Origin: a virus
IMG/VR virus record: IMGVR_UViG_3300027861_000089
Coordinates: 1-36,484 of that record
DNA length: 36,484 nucleotides
Reading direction: 5' to 3' (one strand)
The notes below the pieces were generated by a model. The model searched no databases, was not told the origin of the DNA, and saw only the letters and a list, made by a program, of their open reading frames with translations. The position numbers and the translations under genes are program-made. Of this stretch, positions 30,385-36,484 are shown in pieces. The number at the start of each line of letters is the position of its first letter. Position 1 is the first letter of the stretch.

Positions 30385-30665
30385 ATGATGTTTTTGTACT
30401 ATTCACACATAGTACAGCAACCACCAAAGTCCGGCAAGAGGAACACCCTTTTTATAATTTTAGAGGGCTAAAACGGATTTTGCAGATATTTCCACGAATA
30501 TTTGTTTCTTGCTGGGCTACCCTAACCAAGCCCTTCACGCCAATCAACGATGCGCACCAAGAAGGGTTTTATGTCCTGAGAGCTAACTAGAGCGTCGCTA
30601 TTGAATTATTTTTCTCACCCATCGGATCGTACCAAAAAGAAAAGAAAACGTAGCTACAAGCTTCT
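30385..30665. other. Convergent non-coding region, content unassigned
   Basis: No frame longer than a few dozen codons starts sensibly here on either strand. Seen: the hairpin TGTACTAT/ATAGTACA, several short GC-rich complementary words (AGGGCT with AGCCCT, ACCCTT with AAGGGT) and a less A+T-rich composition than the flanks. It could encode a structured RNA or hold terminators for both convergent operons. I could not match it to tRNA or to known riboswitches or ribozymes by eye. Confidence 0.5.
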
Positions 30666-31103
30666 TTAGTGCCTTGTATGATGCTTGTCGTGTCCGAACC
30701 TCCATGTTCCTAACTTTTTCTTGATTATTTCAAAAGAGGCCTCTTGAAAAGTCTGTCCTGTCTCGCTCATTTTCTGCTCAATCTCTTTTTTCGCTTCTTC
30801 TTCTCTTTTTCTTGCTTCTTCTTTTTCATCGGTTGTCATGTAGAAAAAAGGATCACTAGGCGGCTCTATTCTCTCTCTCAGTAAATCTTCACATTCTTTG
30901 CACAGACCTGATAGTTCACGTAGCCTTGGGAAAAAACTTAATTCTATTTTTGCTCTTGTCATTGCTTTCTGTACAGCAGCAAAGCTGTAGCAGCCAAGAA
31001 GATTAAAATAATCCTCTAAAACATCAGGCTCAATATCTTTGTCAAAAATTTTTGCTAATCTCTCAAATTCAAGTTTGAATCTGCGAAAGTCTGATTTCTT
31101 CAT
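30666..31103 (-). CDS. Putative helicase-loader or replication accessory protein (P-like)
   Basis: The 145-residue protein has an N-terminal helical domain with DIEPDVLEDYFNLLGCYSFA, then VQKAMTRAKIELSFFPRLRE and LSGLCKEC. The pattern 'vyf..L.dys...v..A...a......FP...el' is typical of phage helicase-loader or loader-inhibitor proteins (G39P-like and relatives). The second half is a highly charged helix. It overlaps the end of the O-like gene by 35 nt, the same order as O and P in lambda. Exact family not proven. No phage DnaB-type helicase is seen, so recruitment of host helicase is likely. Confidence 0.62.
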   Translation of the reverse strand: MKKSDFRRFKLEFERLAKIFDKDIEPDVLEDYFNLLGCYSFAAVQKAMTRAKIELSFFPRLRELSGLCKECEDLLRERIEPPSDPFFYMTTDEKEEARKREEEAKKEIEQKMSETGQTFQEASFEIIKKKLGTWRFGHDKHHTRH

Positions 31104-31959
31104 CTGAATCCTCCATGTATTTATTTTCTAACTCCAACATAGCCTGGTCAGTTGTTGAACAGCTTGTTGCCATAGACATAAACTCCTCTATCTTTTCAGA
31201 GTTTTTTAAAATTAAACTTAAATTGTTAAACGCTGTTTTTCTTTTATTTTCTCCCATATACCATTCGTTTTTTCTACATCCGTCAATTGCTGTTTTTAAA
31301 TCTTCAATAGAATATTTTTTTAAAGCATTAGTGATTAATGTTTTTCGATTGTTGTCAAGCTGAGCTTTTGGATGATTCATGGCCTCAGTCCAATAATTAA
31401 AAATTTCTTTTACGTCCAAAGAGGAAGTCGTCAAGTTGGGTTTTGGCAACTTGACATATGTTCTTTCCTGTTCCTGTTCCTGTTCCTGTTCCTGTTCCTG
31501 GTTTGCCATACCGTTTGCGAATGGTTTAGGGAACCGTTCCCTAAACGGTTCCAAGAACTTAGGGCCTAAACCAGTTAAAATCTTTCTAAACATATGATAA
31601 AATTCTATTTTTTCTTCACAGTCTGGAAGCTCGTTTATTAGCTTACTCCAGCCAATTACTATATTTGGGTTGGCGGGAGGGTTGTGTTTTAGAAAGTTTG
31701 GAATGTATACAATCTGAAACAATTCGTTGTACCTCCATAACCCTGCTTTTAAACCCTCTCGAAACGGTTTGGCATACCGTTTCAAAGAAACATGCATTTC
31801 TTCAGATAAAGCAGACATCGATGCCTTAAATAATCCAAACGGAGTTGAATAAGGCGTTGTTAATAATTGGAAAAATATTGCCTTACATTCTATAGACAAA
31901 AACGGGAATTTATCATCGTTCCAGATGAAACAATGGACTTTTCTATACCTACTCATCAT
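31069..31959 (-). CDS. Replication initiation protein (O-like)
   Basis: The 296-residue protein has an N-terminal winged-helix-like domain (RYRKVHCFIWNDDKFPFLSI, PFGLFKASMSALSEEMHVSL), a low-complexity (QE)6 linker at about 153-165, and a C-terminal helical domain (IFNYWTEAMNHPKAQLDNNR, LKTAIDGCRKNEWYMGENKR, FNNLSLIL). This is the layout of phage replication-initiation proteins whose C-terminal domain resembles DnaD/phage O modules. AGGAGG lies upstream, and ATG 31956 has slightly better spacing than 31959. The linker region carries inverted and direct DNA repeats, a likely internal origin as in lambda O. Confidence 0.78.
   Translation of the reverse strand: MMSRYRKVHCFIWNDDKFPFLSIECKAIFFQLLTTPYSTPFGLFKASMSALSEEMHVSLKRYAKPFREGLKAGLWRYNELFQIVYIPNFLKHNPPANPNIVIGWSKLINELPDCEEKIEFYHMFRKILTGLGPKFLEPFRERFPKPFANGMANQEQEQEQEQEQERTYVKLPKPNLTTSSLDVKEIFNYWTEAMNHPKAQLDNNRKTLITNALKKYSIEDLKTAIDGCRKNEWYMGENKRKTAFNNLSLILKNSEKIEEFMSMATSCSTTDQAMLELENKYMEDSDEEIRLSQIQT
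31465..31783. repeat. Candidate replication origin inside the O-like gene
   Basis: Elements seen: six tandem TTCCTG units (31465-31500); a 16-bp direct repeat GTTTGSCATACCGTTT at 31501 and 31767 (one mismatch); palindrome GTTTAGGGAA-ccg-TTCCCTAAAC (31524-31546) overlapped by GGAACCGTT/AACGGTTCC (31530-31552); and GAAACGGT/ACCGTTTC (31761-31783). Five ACCGTT/AACGGT words lie here. Lambda-type phages have iterons in the middle of gene O. Confidence 0.6.
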
Positions 31960-32000
31960 AATCCTCCTTTCTAATTCTAATTTCCCATGCTTGATTTGCG

Positions 32001-32312
32001 TTAGGAAAAAAGATCCATCTTAATTAGCTCTCTTCTTGATAAATTTTTTCTATATTCAGCCTCATAGCTGTGTGGCCAAATATCTTCTACTACATATTGG
32101 TTACATTTAAGAATTGGGGCGGTATTATCTAATATTTCAATCTCTTCTTCATTTAATGCTTTAAGAATCTTAAAGCAGTTACGTAAAGTTGGAAGTTTCT
32201 TACCATTTTCATAATGACTTAATGAAACTGTAGACACGGAAGTTTTTTTTGATAGCTCTTTTAACGTTAAAGATAGTGATTTTCTTATTTTCCGTAAATT
32301 ATTTTTCTTCAT
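32001..32312 (-). CDS. XRE-family repressor-like protein
   Basis: The 103-residue protein has an N-terminal helix-turn-helix: LRKIRKSLSLTLKELSKKTS (5-24), VSTVSLSHYENGKKLPTLRN (25-44), CFKILKALN. The C-terminal 45 residues (VVEDIWPHSYEAEYRKNLSR) are not a LexA-type peptidase, so it is not a full CI. AAGGA precedes the ATG. It is read leftward, back-to-back with the promoter at 32419. It is the natural candidate to repress that promoter and, through the shared motif, the one at 27912. Confidence 0.83.
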   Translation of the reverse strand: MKKNNLRKIRKSLSLTLKELSKKTSVSTVSLSHYENGKKLPTLRNCFKILKALNEEEIEILDNTAPILKCNQYVVEDIWPHSYEAEYRKNLSRRELIKMDLFS

Positions 32313-32418
32313 TTTATATCCTTATGAATTTTATATAAAAAATAGTAGCGACACGGAAACTATACTACATAAAAATAGAAAATAAAATCTTTTTTTTTAA
32401 CTTTTTTTAAAAAAATAC

Positions 32419-32446
32419 TTGACGCAGCAGCGAAATGATATATACT
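32419..32446 (+). promoter_or_regulatory. Rightward early promoter, copy 2
   Basis: TTGACG, 16 bp, TATACT, preceded by an A-tract. CGCAGCAGCG (32423-32432) overlaps the -35 and differs by one base from the palindrome in the promoter at 27912. It drives the recombination operon through a roughly 190-nt leader. The stretch 32313-32418 holds the repressor's 5' side and long A/T tracts. Confidence 0.75.
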
Positions 32447-32463
32447 GTCCTTACAAGCTGGTA

Positions 32464-32616
32464 ATGCCGAGATAGTATAAAGCTCTCTTTACTTTTTTTG
32501 AGGAGGATGGTTTCCCAACATTACATCTATGCCAAGATAGTAAAGAGAGCAGTCGTTTGGGCTAAACGCAGTAACCAACAAAATTATATCCGGCTAACAG
32601 TTTGTTTTTGTTGGTT
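32464..32616 (+). other. Structured leader RNA of the recombination operon
   Basis: Hairpin 1 has perfect 12-bp arms GCTCTCTTTACT (32482-32493) and AGTAAAGAGAGC (32539-32550) with an SD-like GAGGAGG in the loop. Hairpin 2 has 11-bp arms AACCAACAAAA (32573-32583) and TTTTGTTGGTT (32606-32616), extendable by a T-G and a G-C pair. An imperfect direct repeat (ATGCCGAGATAGTA at 32464, ATGCCAAGATAGTA at 32529) could allow alternative pairings. Any in-frame protein extension here is doubtful. Confidence 0.65.
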
Positions 32617-32644
32617 GCACCAAAATTTTAAAGGAGGAAATATC

Positions 32645-33418
32645 ATGAGTGAAGCAATACTAATCGTAGGAGAGTCTGGATCTGGCAAGTCTACATCAAT
32701 AAGAAGTCTTGATCCTGAAGAAACAATAATAATTAACTCTATAAACAAAAAATTACCTTTTAAAGGTGGCAAAGAATTCACAAGCAGAACAACTGACAAT
32801 GCTCAAGAACTATGTCGCTGGTTAAATTATATAGATAAAGAAAAGCCTGAAATAAAAAATGTAATTATAGATGATTTTCAATATATAATGACAAATGAAT
32901 ATATGAGACGGGCTAGGTTCGCAGGAAAAGGAAATGCAGTTTTCCAGATGTACGATGATATTAGCGGGAACGCTTGGGATGTTTTACATCTAGCTAAAGA
33001 GTTAAGAGAGGATTTATTTGTTTTTATCTTAGCACATTCTGAGCTGGGTGATGATGGAGTTTTCAAAATGAAAACCATAGGTAAAGTTTTGGACAACAAA
33101 GTAAAAATTGAAGGATTATATAATGTAGTTCTTTTTTCAGATGTAAATGAAGATGGATATTTTTTCCTAACACAAAATAATAATGGAACTACTACTGGAA
33201 AAACACCAATGGGAATGTTTGATTCTTTAAGAGTTCCAAATGATTTGCAATCCGTTATTGATGCCATTAAGAAGTATGATGATATAACTGTTGAAAAGAA
33301 AATAAAAAAGAAAAAAGGATCAGTATTGTCAGAAGTTGTTTCGCTTGCTGAGCTTGGCATTGATGATCCAGATCCAACAGATATCATGTATTATATAGAT
33401 GAAGAGGAGGAATTATGA
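32645..33418 (+). CDS. Sak4-like RecA-fold ATPase (single-strand annealing type)
   Basis: The ATG at 32645 has AAAGGAGG 7 nt upstream; an in-frame extension to 32507 would run through the hairpin leader and has no properly spaced SD. The 257-residue protein has Walker A GESGSGKS (9-16), Walker B NVIIDDFQYIM (72-82), and FVFILAHSEL after it, like the RecA-core Sak4 proteins ('vvvD....l') found in phages. Known: Sak4 proteins promote homologous recombination with a partner SSB. Here Gp157 and a DUF669 SSB-like gene follow in the operon, the usual company. The C-terminus is Lys- and then acid-rich. Confidence 0.82.
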   Translation: MSEAILIVGESGSGKSTSIRSLDPEETIIINSINKKLPFKGGKEFTSRTTDNAQELCRWLNYIDKEKPEIKNVIIDDFQYIMTNEYMRRARFAGKGNAVFQMYDDISGNAWDVLHLAKELREDLFVFILAHSELGDDGVFKMKTIGKVLDNKVKIEGLYNVVLFSDVNEDGYFFLTQNNNGTTTGKTPMGMFDSLRVPNDLQSVIDAIKKYDDITVEKKIKKKKGSVLSEVVSLAELGIDDPDPTDIMYYIDEEEEL

Positions 33419-33909
33419 AACTATACGAAATAGCACAAAAATATACACAGGTTTTTGACTTAATTACCAGTTTGGAAGATCTTCCGCCTGAAGTAATTGA
33501 AGACACACTCGAATCATGTTCGGAAGAGTTGGAAGAAAAATCTTTAAATATAGCGGCAATAATTAAAAACATTAATTATGATGTTGAAGCAATGAGAGAT
33601 TACGAAAAGAAAATGAATCAAAAAAGAAAAACATTAGAAAACCGAGTAACGTTTCTAAAAGATTACTTAAAAGAACACATGAACATTTGTAAAGTTGCTA
33701 AATTTAGCAACCAAGAATTATCGATATCTATTAGAAAATCCCCTGTTAGTGTTATAATAGACGATATAGAAAAAGTTCCTGACAAATTTAAAGAGATAGC
33801 TTTTACTTTCAGCATTGATAAAGCAGGAATAAAAAAAGCATTTAAAGACGGGGATAAAATAGACGGAATTCATTTAGAAGAATTTAATACAACTTTAGTT
33901 ATAAAATAG
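33415..33909 (+). CDS. Siphovirus Gp157-family protein
   Basis: The 164 residues fit the family. Seen: MKLYEIAQKYTQVFDLI at the start, ESCSEELEEKSLNIAAIIKN in the middle, a charged coiled coil (MRDYEKKMNQKRKTLENRVT) with FLKDYLKEHM, and a beta-rich end (SISIRKSPVSVIIDDIEKVP). This is the Gp157 order: helical N-terminus, 'k..ni...ik....ei.a...e..rl..r......k...lk.yl...m', then 'i....pp.v.i.d...vP..f'. Function unknown; it regularly occurs with recombination genes and has been tied to phage resistance or replication. Coupled to the ATPase gene by a 4-nt overlap. Confidence 0.85.
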   Translation: MKLYEIAQKYTQVFDLITSLEDLPPEVIEDTLESCSEELEEKSLNIAAIIKNINYDVEAMRDYEKKMNQKRKTLENRVTFLKDYLKEHMNICKVAKFSNQELSISIRKSPVSVIIDDIEKVPDKFKEIAFTFSIDKAGIKKAFKDGDKIDGIHLEEFNTTLVIK

Positions 33910-34502
33910 TGAAAAATAAAATGGGAAAAATATCAGCGGAACAGTTAATAGAAAAATATAGGTCTGGGGAGCGAGACTTTAGATGTCTCAATCTTTATGG
34001 TCTTACCATGAAAGAAGAAAGTCCATACCTTTATCTAAAAGGGGCTAATCTAGAAGGAGCCAACCTATGTAAAGCTAATCTAGAAGGAGCCAATCTAGAA
34101 GGAGCTAACCTGGAAAGAGCCAACCTAGAAGGAGCTAACCTGGAAAGAGCCAACCTAGAAAGAGCAAATCTATGTAAAGCCAATCTAGAAGGAGCCAATC
34201 TAGAAGGAGCCAATCTATGTATGGCTGATCTTTTTGGTGCTGATTTGGAAAGAGCCAATCTATTTTGTGCTGATTTGGAAAGAGCTAGGTTTTATGGTGC
34301 CAATCTAGAAAGAGCTAACCTGGAAAGAGCCGATTTAGAAAAGACCGATTTAGAAAAGGCTAATCTATGCGGAGCTAATTTAGAAGAAGCTAATCTTTTT
34401 TGTGCCGATCTATGCGGGGCTACTTTACAAGGAACGAATTTATACGGAGCAGACTTAGAAGGAGCTATAATTTTGAAAAAATTTAAACTTACTAAAATAT
34501 AG
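33909..34502 (+). CDS. Pentapeptide-repeat protein
   Basis: The protein has about 197 residues. After a non-repeat N-terminus ([20 protein letters not shown]), roughly 28 pentapeptide units A(N/D)Lxx run from about 44 to 187 ([20 protein letters not shown] and onward), forming a right-handed quadrilateral beta-helix. Some members (MfpA, Qnr) mimic DNA and bind gyrase; others have no known role. The DNA repeats are nearly identical 15-mers, indicating recent expansion. GTG at 33909 overlaps the Gp157 stop (TAGTG); ATG 33921 is an alternative. Insertion between Gp157 and the SSB-like gene is unusual. Confidence 0.9.
   Translation: MKNKMGKISAEQLIEKYRSGERDFRCLNLYGLTMKEESPYLYLKGANLEGANLCKANLEGANLEGANLERANLEGANLERANLERANLCKANLEGANLEGANLCMADLFGADLERANLFCADLERARFYGANLERANLERADLEKTDLEKANLCGANLEEANLFCADLCGATLQGTNLYGADLEGAIILKKFKLTKI
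34037..34340 (+). repeat. 15-bp coding tandem repeats in the pentapeptide gene
   Basis: Units such as CTAGAAGGAGCCAAT and CTGGAAAGAGCCAAC recur in tandem with only a few base changes. This level of DNA identity exceeds what protein selection needs and suggests slippage or recombination-driven copy-number change. Confidence 0.8.
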
Positions 34503-34512
34503 GAGAAAAAAT

Positions 34513-35028
34513 ATGTCAATTATAAATTTAGGATTCGATTTAAAAGATGTGCAAGGGAATTTCGATCCGTTGCCTCGAGATAAATATATTGCTTTCATTG
34601 CTAATATTGGTGTCGTGCCGTCTAAAGCAGGGCATCAAATGGTAAAAATAGAATTTGTTATCGCAGAAGGCAACTATAGAGGAAGGAAGGTCTTTGGAAA
34701 TTATTGTATTAATCATCCGTCAGATACGCCAAAAAATATAGCAAGAGCAAGAATAAAAGATATTGCTAGAGCTATTGGACAATTTAAAGACGGAACTTCT
34801 TTTGATAAGATCAACACTAATGATTTTTTAAGAAAGAAACTTGAGTTAATGATAGAGCTACAAAAAGAGAATCCAAAATATAATGAAATAACAAATTATT
34901 CTCCGTTATCAAGCCATGGCAATCAAATTAATTTTTGTGCTGAATCACAGGTAAAAGTTAAAACAGATGAAAAAACTAGTGGATCTATAGACGCTATAGA
35001 CGCAAGTTTTGATGATATTCCATTTTAA
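34513..35028 (+). CDS. DUF669-like single-strand-binding protein with SSB-type tip
   Basis: The 171-residue protein begins MSIINLGFDLKDVQGNFDPL, then PRDKYIAFIANIGVVPSKAG with HQMVKIEFVIAEGNYRGRKV, the OB-fold-like core of DUF669 phage proteins. It ends in SFDDIPF, matching the DDDIPF tip of bacterial SSB that docks host repair and replication proteins (RecO, PriA, RecQ, exonuclease I). Likely the SSB partner of the Sak4-like ATPase. SD AGGAG precedes the ATG. The tip is seen directly; partner binding is inference. Confidence 0.83.
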   Translation: MSIINLGFDLKDVQGNFDPLPRDKYIAFIANIGVVPSKAGHQMVKIEFVIAEGNYRGRKVFGNYCINHPSDTPKNIARARIKDIARAIGQFKDGTSFDKINTNDFLRKKLELMIELQKENPKYNEITNYSPLSSHGNQINFCAESQVKVKTDEKTSGSIDAIDASFDDIPF

Positions 35029-35040
35029 GGAGGAAAAGAA

Positions 35041-35382
35041 ATGATAACACCAAGCACAATTTATTGGATAACAAGATTAGATTATTTTAAAGATATGGCG
35101 AATGTTTGTGGGTTTATATTTTTTGCTGTTTTGATAGTCTGTTTAATACATTTAGTGGCTTCAGATATTTCTTTAACAAAAAAACAAGAAAAATTGGTCG
35201 GTAAAATAGCATTAATTTCTTTTGTTTTTCTTTTCTTGTTTGTTGCGGCTAATATCTTTACTCCCTCAACAAAAGAAGCAGCAGCAATGTATGCTATTCC
35301 TAAAATAGCTAATAATGAGAGCGTGCAACAAATCCCACCCGCCTTAATTAAGATATTAGATAAGTGGGGAGATAAGGAGTAG
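35041..35382 (+). CDS. Two-span phage membrane protein
   Basis: The 113-residue protein has an N-terminus with PSTIYWITRLDYFKDM, span 1 FIFFAVLIVCLIHLVA (about 26-41), span 2 IALISFVFLFLFVAANIF (about 56-73), then PSTKEAAAMYAIPKIANNES and VQQIPPALIKILDKW. The C-terminal 'PStKEmaaiyviPkianne.vq.iP..l..l...W' motif is common in an unassigned phage membrane-protein family. It lies just before the holin candidate and lysozyme. A lysis-control or envelope role is plausible but not shown. Confidence 0.72.
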   Translation: MITPSTIYWITRLDYFKDMANVCGFIFFAVLIVCLIHLVASDISLTKKQEKLVGKIALISFVFLFLFVAANIFTPSTKEAAAMYAIPKIANNESVQQIPPALIKILDKWGDKE

Positions 35383-35387
35383 AAGAA

Positions 35388-35576
35388 ATGACTATAACAT
35401 CTATATTTTACTGGCTTTGGGGGTTTATGTGTATTAGCTGGATGTTAATCACATTAGTAAAATTTATTTTCTCAGATGCAGGAACATTGGCTGAATGTAT
35501 AAAGTATGCATTTATTTCTACTGGACCAATATTATTTACAGTAATAATAGCGGTTTTTTTCATAGCTTTACATTAA
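35388..35576 (+). CDS. Holin candidate
   Basis: The 62-residue protein has two membrane spans: about FYWLWGFMCISWMLITLVKF (7-26) and PILFTVIIAVFFIAL (47-61), with a short acidic/Lys linker between. The size, topology and position 10 nt before the lysozyme-like gene are those of a small holin. No conserved holin signature is visible, so the call rests on context. SD-like GAAGAA precedes the ATG. Confidence 0.6.
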   Translation: MTITSIFYWLWGFMCISWMLITLVKFIFSDAGTLAECIKYAFISTGPILFTVIIAVFFIALH

Positions 35577-35586
35577 AGGAGAGACA

Positions 35587-36063
35587 ATGGGAATCAATCC
35601 GAATCAGCTAAAGAAATATATAATTATTCCAACGCTGGAAAAGTTTAACTTATGTTCTGATTCAGCAGTAAATTTAATTTTGGGGACAGCTGCTGTTGAA
35701 TCAGACATGGGTTATTTCTTGAAACAAAACAATGGAACAGCTATTGGCATATACCAAATGGAGCAAGCTACACACCACGACATTTGGATAAATTATTTAA
35801 CGTATCATCCTGCCCCAGTAGATATAATGATTGAATATTTAGGATCTAGCAATCTTGTTTTTGCTTCAGCTAATCAACTAATATCAAACTTAAATCACGC
35901 AACAATAATGACAAGAATACATTATTTAAGGGTTCCTGAGAAACTACCAGAGGCAAATGATGTTGAAGGATTAGCTAGATATTGGAAGAAATATTATAAT
36001 ACTTCAGCAGGAAAAGGAACAGAAAAAGATTTTATGTTAAAATATCAAATGTATGTAGATTAA
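35587..36063 (+). CDS. Lysozyme-like endolysin (transglycosylase fold)
   Basis: The 158-residue protein has no signal peptide. Seen: LILGTAAVESDMGYFLKQNN with the presumed catalytic glutamate E38, then GTAIGIYQMEQATHHDIW (50-67), and GLARYWKKYYNT at the end. 'TaavES..G..l.q..g.a.GiyQmep.Thddiw' is characteristic of a common phage lysozyme-like family. Expected to cleave peptidoglycan glycan strands after holin release. SD AAAGGAG. A second wall-hydrolase candidate is at 347-847. Confidence 0.82.
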   Translation: MGINPNQLKKYIIIPTLEKFNLCSDSAVNLILGTAAVESDMGYFLKQNNGTAIGIYQMEQATHHDIWINYLTYHPAPVDIMIEYLGSSNLVFASANQLISNLNHATIMTRIHYLRVPEKLPEANDVEGLARYWKKYYNTSAGKGTEKDFMLKYQMYVD

Positions 36064-36076
36064 AGGAGAAGTGAAA

Positions 36077-36484
36077 ATGAATGAACATTGTGAAAATTGT
36101 AAATGGTGCACGTGGGATGATTATCTTAGTTCAGAGTATGTTGATCAAATACATAAGGGAAATGCTGTACAATACCCATTCAAGCAAAGATGCTCTTGCA
36201 GAGTTTCAGATCCAAAACCTTACGTTTATGATCTAGTAATGAATTCCGATTGTAAGCAAGACGACAAAATAAAAGGAACAGAATTTACTTATGACAACTC
36301 TTTTATGAAAATCATAAGAAATTATCCGTTAATTAGCCCACATGATTTATGTTGTGGAAAATTTGAACAGAGAGAAAAAACGGAATCTGAGGAAAAGGAA
36401 GAATTGCTAAATAAATCTTTCAGACATTTAAAAACATTAAATCGGCCATATATGCGAGTAGGAAGTCAGCTTGAAGATCATGGA
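36077..36484 (+). CDS. Cys-rich N-terminal part of the alpha-CTD fusion protein (gene crosses the contig end)
   Basis: ATG at 36077 with AAAGGAGAAG upstream. The frame runs 136 codons, exactly to the last base, and continues at base 1 for 39 more (175 residues in all). Seen: CENCKWCTWDDY, then QRCSCRVSDPK, then DLCCGKFEQRE, a probable metal-binding module that shares its CxxCKW ... C.xF frame with the small proteins at 26068 and 26336. A charged helix and LNRPYMRVGSQLEDHG follow, leading into the alpha-CTD-like part. Compared with RpoA, about four residues seem missing at the joint, so a few bases may be lost between the contig ends. Confidence 0.7.
   Translation, partial: MNEHCENCKWCTWDDYLSSEYVDQIHKGNAVQYPFKQRCSCRVSDPKPYVYDLVMNSDCKQDDKIKGTEFTYDNSFMKIIRNYPLISPHDLCCGKFEQREKTESEEKEELLNKSFRHLKTLNRPYMRVGSQLEDHG

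Noticed and set aside
30385-30665. tRNA, hammerhead ribozyme or group I intron in the convergent gap
   Set aside because: No T-loop GTTCRA motif with acceptor stem, no hammerhead core and no intron core motif could be found by eye on either strand.
31465-31500. CRISPR-like array
   Set aside because: Six 6-bp units with no spacers; a coding microsatellite. No CRISPR array was seen anywhere in the window.
32498-32644. N-terminal extension of the Sak4-like ATPase
   Set aside because: The extension lies in the hairpin leader and its ATG abuts the SD-like sequence with no spacing, while ATG 32645 has a well-spaced AAAGGAGG directly before the Walker A region.
33384-33572. Antisense frame at the ATPase/Gp157 junction
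   Set aside because: Shadow of two strongly supported coupled genes.
34031-34519. Two antisense frames opposite the pentapeptide gene
   Set aside because: Repetitive antisense translation of the 15-bp repeats; the sense frame is a textbook pentapeptide protein.

Overview
This window reads as the essentially complete genome of a short-tailed, P22-like double-stranded DNA phage (podovirus architecture) of a Gram-negative bacterium. It is A+T-rich, densely packed, and rich in ATGA or TAATG start/stop overlaps. The P22 set of head and tail genes is recognisable in order: TerL, portal, scaffold, coat, gp4-like adaptor, gp10-like stabiliser, three ejection proteins and tail fibres. The last reading frame (36077 to the end) continues in frame into base 1 and stops at 120. 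The contig is therefore probably a circular or circularly permuted genome cut inside a gene. The host cannot be named from the sequence. Ankyrin, HEAT and pentapeptide-repeat proteins would fit a host-associated bacterium, but that is inference.

Layout. (1) 117-27829 is one long leftward block. Read in its direction of transcription it runs: many small accessory genes (27.8-20.7 kb, including a DUF5681/TerS-like protein, two Cys-rich paralogs and an ankyrin protein), TerL and portal, three small genes including a stand-alone sigma70 region 4 protein, a 786-bp non-coding control region (15451-16236), then scaffold, coat, connectors, ejection proteins, fibres, RusA, a papain-fold hydrolase and a small membrane protein. 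(2) 27840-28001 is a divergent promoter region. (3) 28002-30354 is a rightward set of small early genes with a Cro-like and an excisionase-like DNA-binding protein. (4) 30355-30665 is a convergent non-coding stretch. (5) 30666-32312 is a leftward replication/repressor operon with P-like and O-like replication proteins and an XRE repressor. (6) 32313-32644 is a second divergent control region with a structured leader. (7) From 32645 rightward across the contig ends to 120 lie a Sak4-like ATPase, Gp157, a pentapeptide protein, a DUF669 SSB-like protein, membrane proteins, a lysozyme and a Cys-rich/RNA-polymerase-alpha-CTD fusion.

How it fits together. Twin sigma70-type early promoters at 27912 and 32419 probably start rightward early transcription under the two XRE proteins. 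Replication uses an O/P-type initiator pair with a candidate origin inside the O-like gene, plus a Sak4/Gp157/SSB/RusA recombination set. No Q-type antiterminator or phage RNA polymerase was recognised. The phage does encode two separate pieces that look like RNA polymerase modules: a sigma70 region 4 domain and an alpha-CTD helix-hairpin-helix fused to a Cys-rich domain. A near-consensus promoter (TTGACA-17-TATGAT, minus strand) for the head genes sits directly beside tandem 9-mer boxes. My main hypothesis is that these two proteins redirect host RNA polymerase to the late genes. A second unusual feature is a family of at least six small paralogs sharing a YAAYxxW-type motif, scattered over both arms.
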